Shown here: one piece after another, positions 62,948 through 64,000 of the stretch
Layout of the letters: the number at the start of each line of letters is the position of its first letter
Numbering within the stretch: the first letter of the stretch is position 1
NCBI GenBank assembly: GCA_009667805.1
Contig: CM019066.1
Span: 121,338,692 to 121,402,691 of the forward strand
DNA from: Leptobrachium leishanense
Taxonomy: Eukaryota > Chordata > Amphibia > Anura > Megophryidae
Reading direction: 5' to 3'
Length of the DNA stretch: 64,000 bases
Notes under the pieces: model-generated
Told to the model about the DNA's origin: nothing
The model's database searches: none
Seen by the model: only the letters and a program-made list of their open reading frames with translations
Position numbers and translations under genes: made by a program

Positions 62948-64000
62948 CAGTTGTGTTCAAAATTATTCAACCCCCACTGAAATTGAGTGTTTTGGCCAGT
63001 TTGACATTGATTTTGATCATTCAGTCATCTTGCTTACAATTAAATCAAAGAGGCACGTGTAGGTCAGACAAATATAACATAACATTTATAATGAAATAAC
63101 CACAAATGTCTTTTCTGTGCTCACATCATTATCAGTTTTATTCAACCCCCAAGTGACATTCAATCTAAGTACTTAGTACAACATCCTTTTACAGTTATAA
63201 CAGCTTTTAAACGTGAAGCATAGCTTGACACAAGTGTCTTGCAGCGATCTACGGGTATCTTCGCCAATTCGTCATGGGCAAAAGCCTCCAGTTCAGTCAC
63301 ATTCTTAGGCTTGCGCACTGCAACTGCTTTCTTTAAGTCCCACCAGAGGTTCTCAATTGGATTTAAGTCAGGTGACTGCGATGGCCACTCCAAAATGTTC
63401 CAGCGTTTAATCTGCAACCATGCTCTAGTGGACTTGGAGGTATGCTTGGGATCATTGTCCTGTTGAAAGGTCAACGTCTCCCAAGCCTCAGGTTTGTGAC
63501 GGACTGCATCACATTGTCATCCAATATCTCCTGGTACTGAAGAGAATTCATGGTACTTTGCACACGCTGAAGCTTCCCTGTACCTGCAGAAGCAAAACAG
63601 CCCCAAAGCATGATTGACCCCCCGCCATGCTTCACAGTAGGCAAGGTGTTTTTTTCTTCATATAGGCCTTGTTCTTCCTCCTCCAAACATAGCGTTGATC
63701 CATGGGCCCAAACAGTTCTAATTTTGTTTCATCAGTCCACAGAACACTATCCCAAAACTTCAGTACCCACATCTGACAAATCTTTTCTCAGTTCCTCAGC
63801 AGTCACATGGGGACTTTTCTCCACTCTACGCTTCAGGTAGCGCACAGCAGTCAAAGTCAGCATCTTCTTTCTGCCACGACCAGGTAGCGTTTCAACAGTG
63901 CTCTTTGCCTTGAATTTGCGAATGATGCTTCCTATGGTCTCTCTTGGTATGTTAACATCTTTGCAATCTTCTTATAGCCATTGCCCTTCCTGTGAAGAGT
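62948..64000 (-). mobile_element. Tc1-type transposon, minus strand (runs off the window)
   Basis: The terminal repeat begins CAGTTGTGTTCAAAATTATT at 62948 with TA at 62946-62947. It is a different Tc1 family from the one at 1-763. It is inserted in the L1, so it is younger than that L1. Confidence 0.9.
63160..63840 (-). pseudogene. Tc1-like transposase, broken
   Basis: The C-terminal frame 63160-63474 has QQDNDPKHTSKSTRAWLQIK and WPSQSPDLNPIENLWWDLKK, again with 34 residues between the Asp and Glu, ending VKGCCTKYLD. The preceding frame 63471-63686 has VKHGGGSIMLWGCFASAGTG and ends at the stop in LRLGRR; one base is missing at the junction near 63473. Further upstream WTDETKLELFG with the first catalytic Asp is in yet another frame, after what looks like an internal deletion near 63750. 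All three catalytic residues are thus present but not in one frame. Confidence 0.88.

Noticed and set aside
1..64000. CRISPR arrays, operons or bacterial regulatory features
   Set aside because: The tandem repeats have no unique spacers, and splice sites, LINEs and MITEs show a eukaryotic genome.

Overview
The window reads as repeat-dense vertebrate DNA, most likely from an amphibian (probably an anuran). I found no conventional host gene and no tRNA or rRNA gene. Almost everything that can be named is a mobile element, and many are nested. The organism call is an inference from the combination of Tc1, piggyBac, Harbinger and hAT MITEs, CR1/L2-type LINEs, L1, a Penelope-like element and a tRNA(Ser)-primed LTR element.

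Layout. 1-0.77 kb: 3' part of a Tc1 transposon with an open transposase frame. 3-5.9 kb: two LINE families, called here LINE A (L2/CR1-like) and LINE B (CR1/Jockey group), A inserted in B, with B in a large inverted dimer. 8.9-14 kb: a Harbinger-type element split by a young LTR retrotransposon (LTRs 605 and 607 bp, 3 substitutions plus one 2-bp indel, 5-bp target duplication) whose 3.3-kb interior has no gag or pol. 16-17 kb: a 26-bp minisatellite. 22.9-24.9 kb: an L1-type retroposon with a 14-bp target duplication and an unrecognised 243-codon frame. 25-31 kb: piggyBac-like and hAT-like repeats, a LINE B fragment, a probable solo LTR. 32-35 kb: hAT and Harbinger MITEs and a broken Gypsy remnant. 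36.6-41.3 kb: LINE B split by a 505-bp hAT MITE and by a 2.9-kb LINE A. 43.3-46 kb: a tRNA-like SINE with a LINE B tail, then a Penelope-like GIY-YIG remnant carrying two MITEs. 47.9-52.4 kb: more MITEs and a LINE B fragment. 53-64 kb: an L1 whose ORF1 is split by an 8.2-kb hAT-type element, and which is hit again by a Tc1.

The most interesting object is the 8.2-kb element at 53793-61999. It has TAGGGATGTGC-type ends and a perfect 8-bp target duplication, which are hAT features, yet no hAT transposase is visible. Instead it carries what looks like an intact five-exon gene for a 244-residue SANT/Myb-like DNA-binding protein, with an acidic middle made of exon-intron modules that look tandemly duplicated, and a helical C-terminus. 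A second SANT frame lies antisense just downstream, about 85% identical to exon 1. The 505-bp MITE at 36662 is an internally deleted relative with its own 8-bp duplication.

Limits: no database search was possible. Family names rest on terminal motifs, target duplications, protein motifs and comparisons within the window. Stretches marked as without features are those where I saw nothing above chance.
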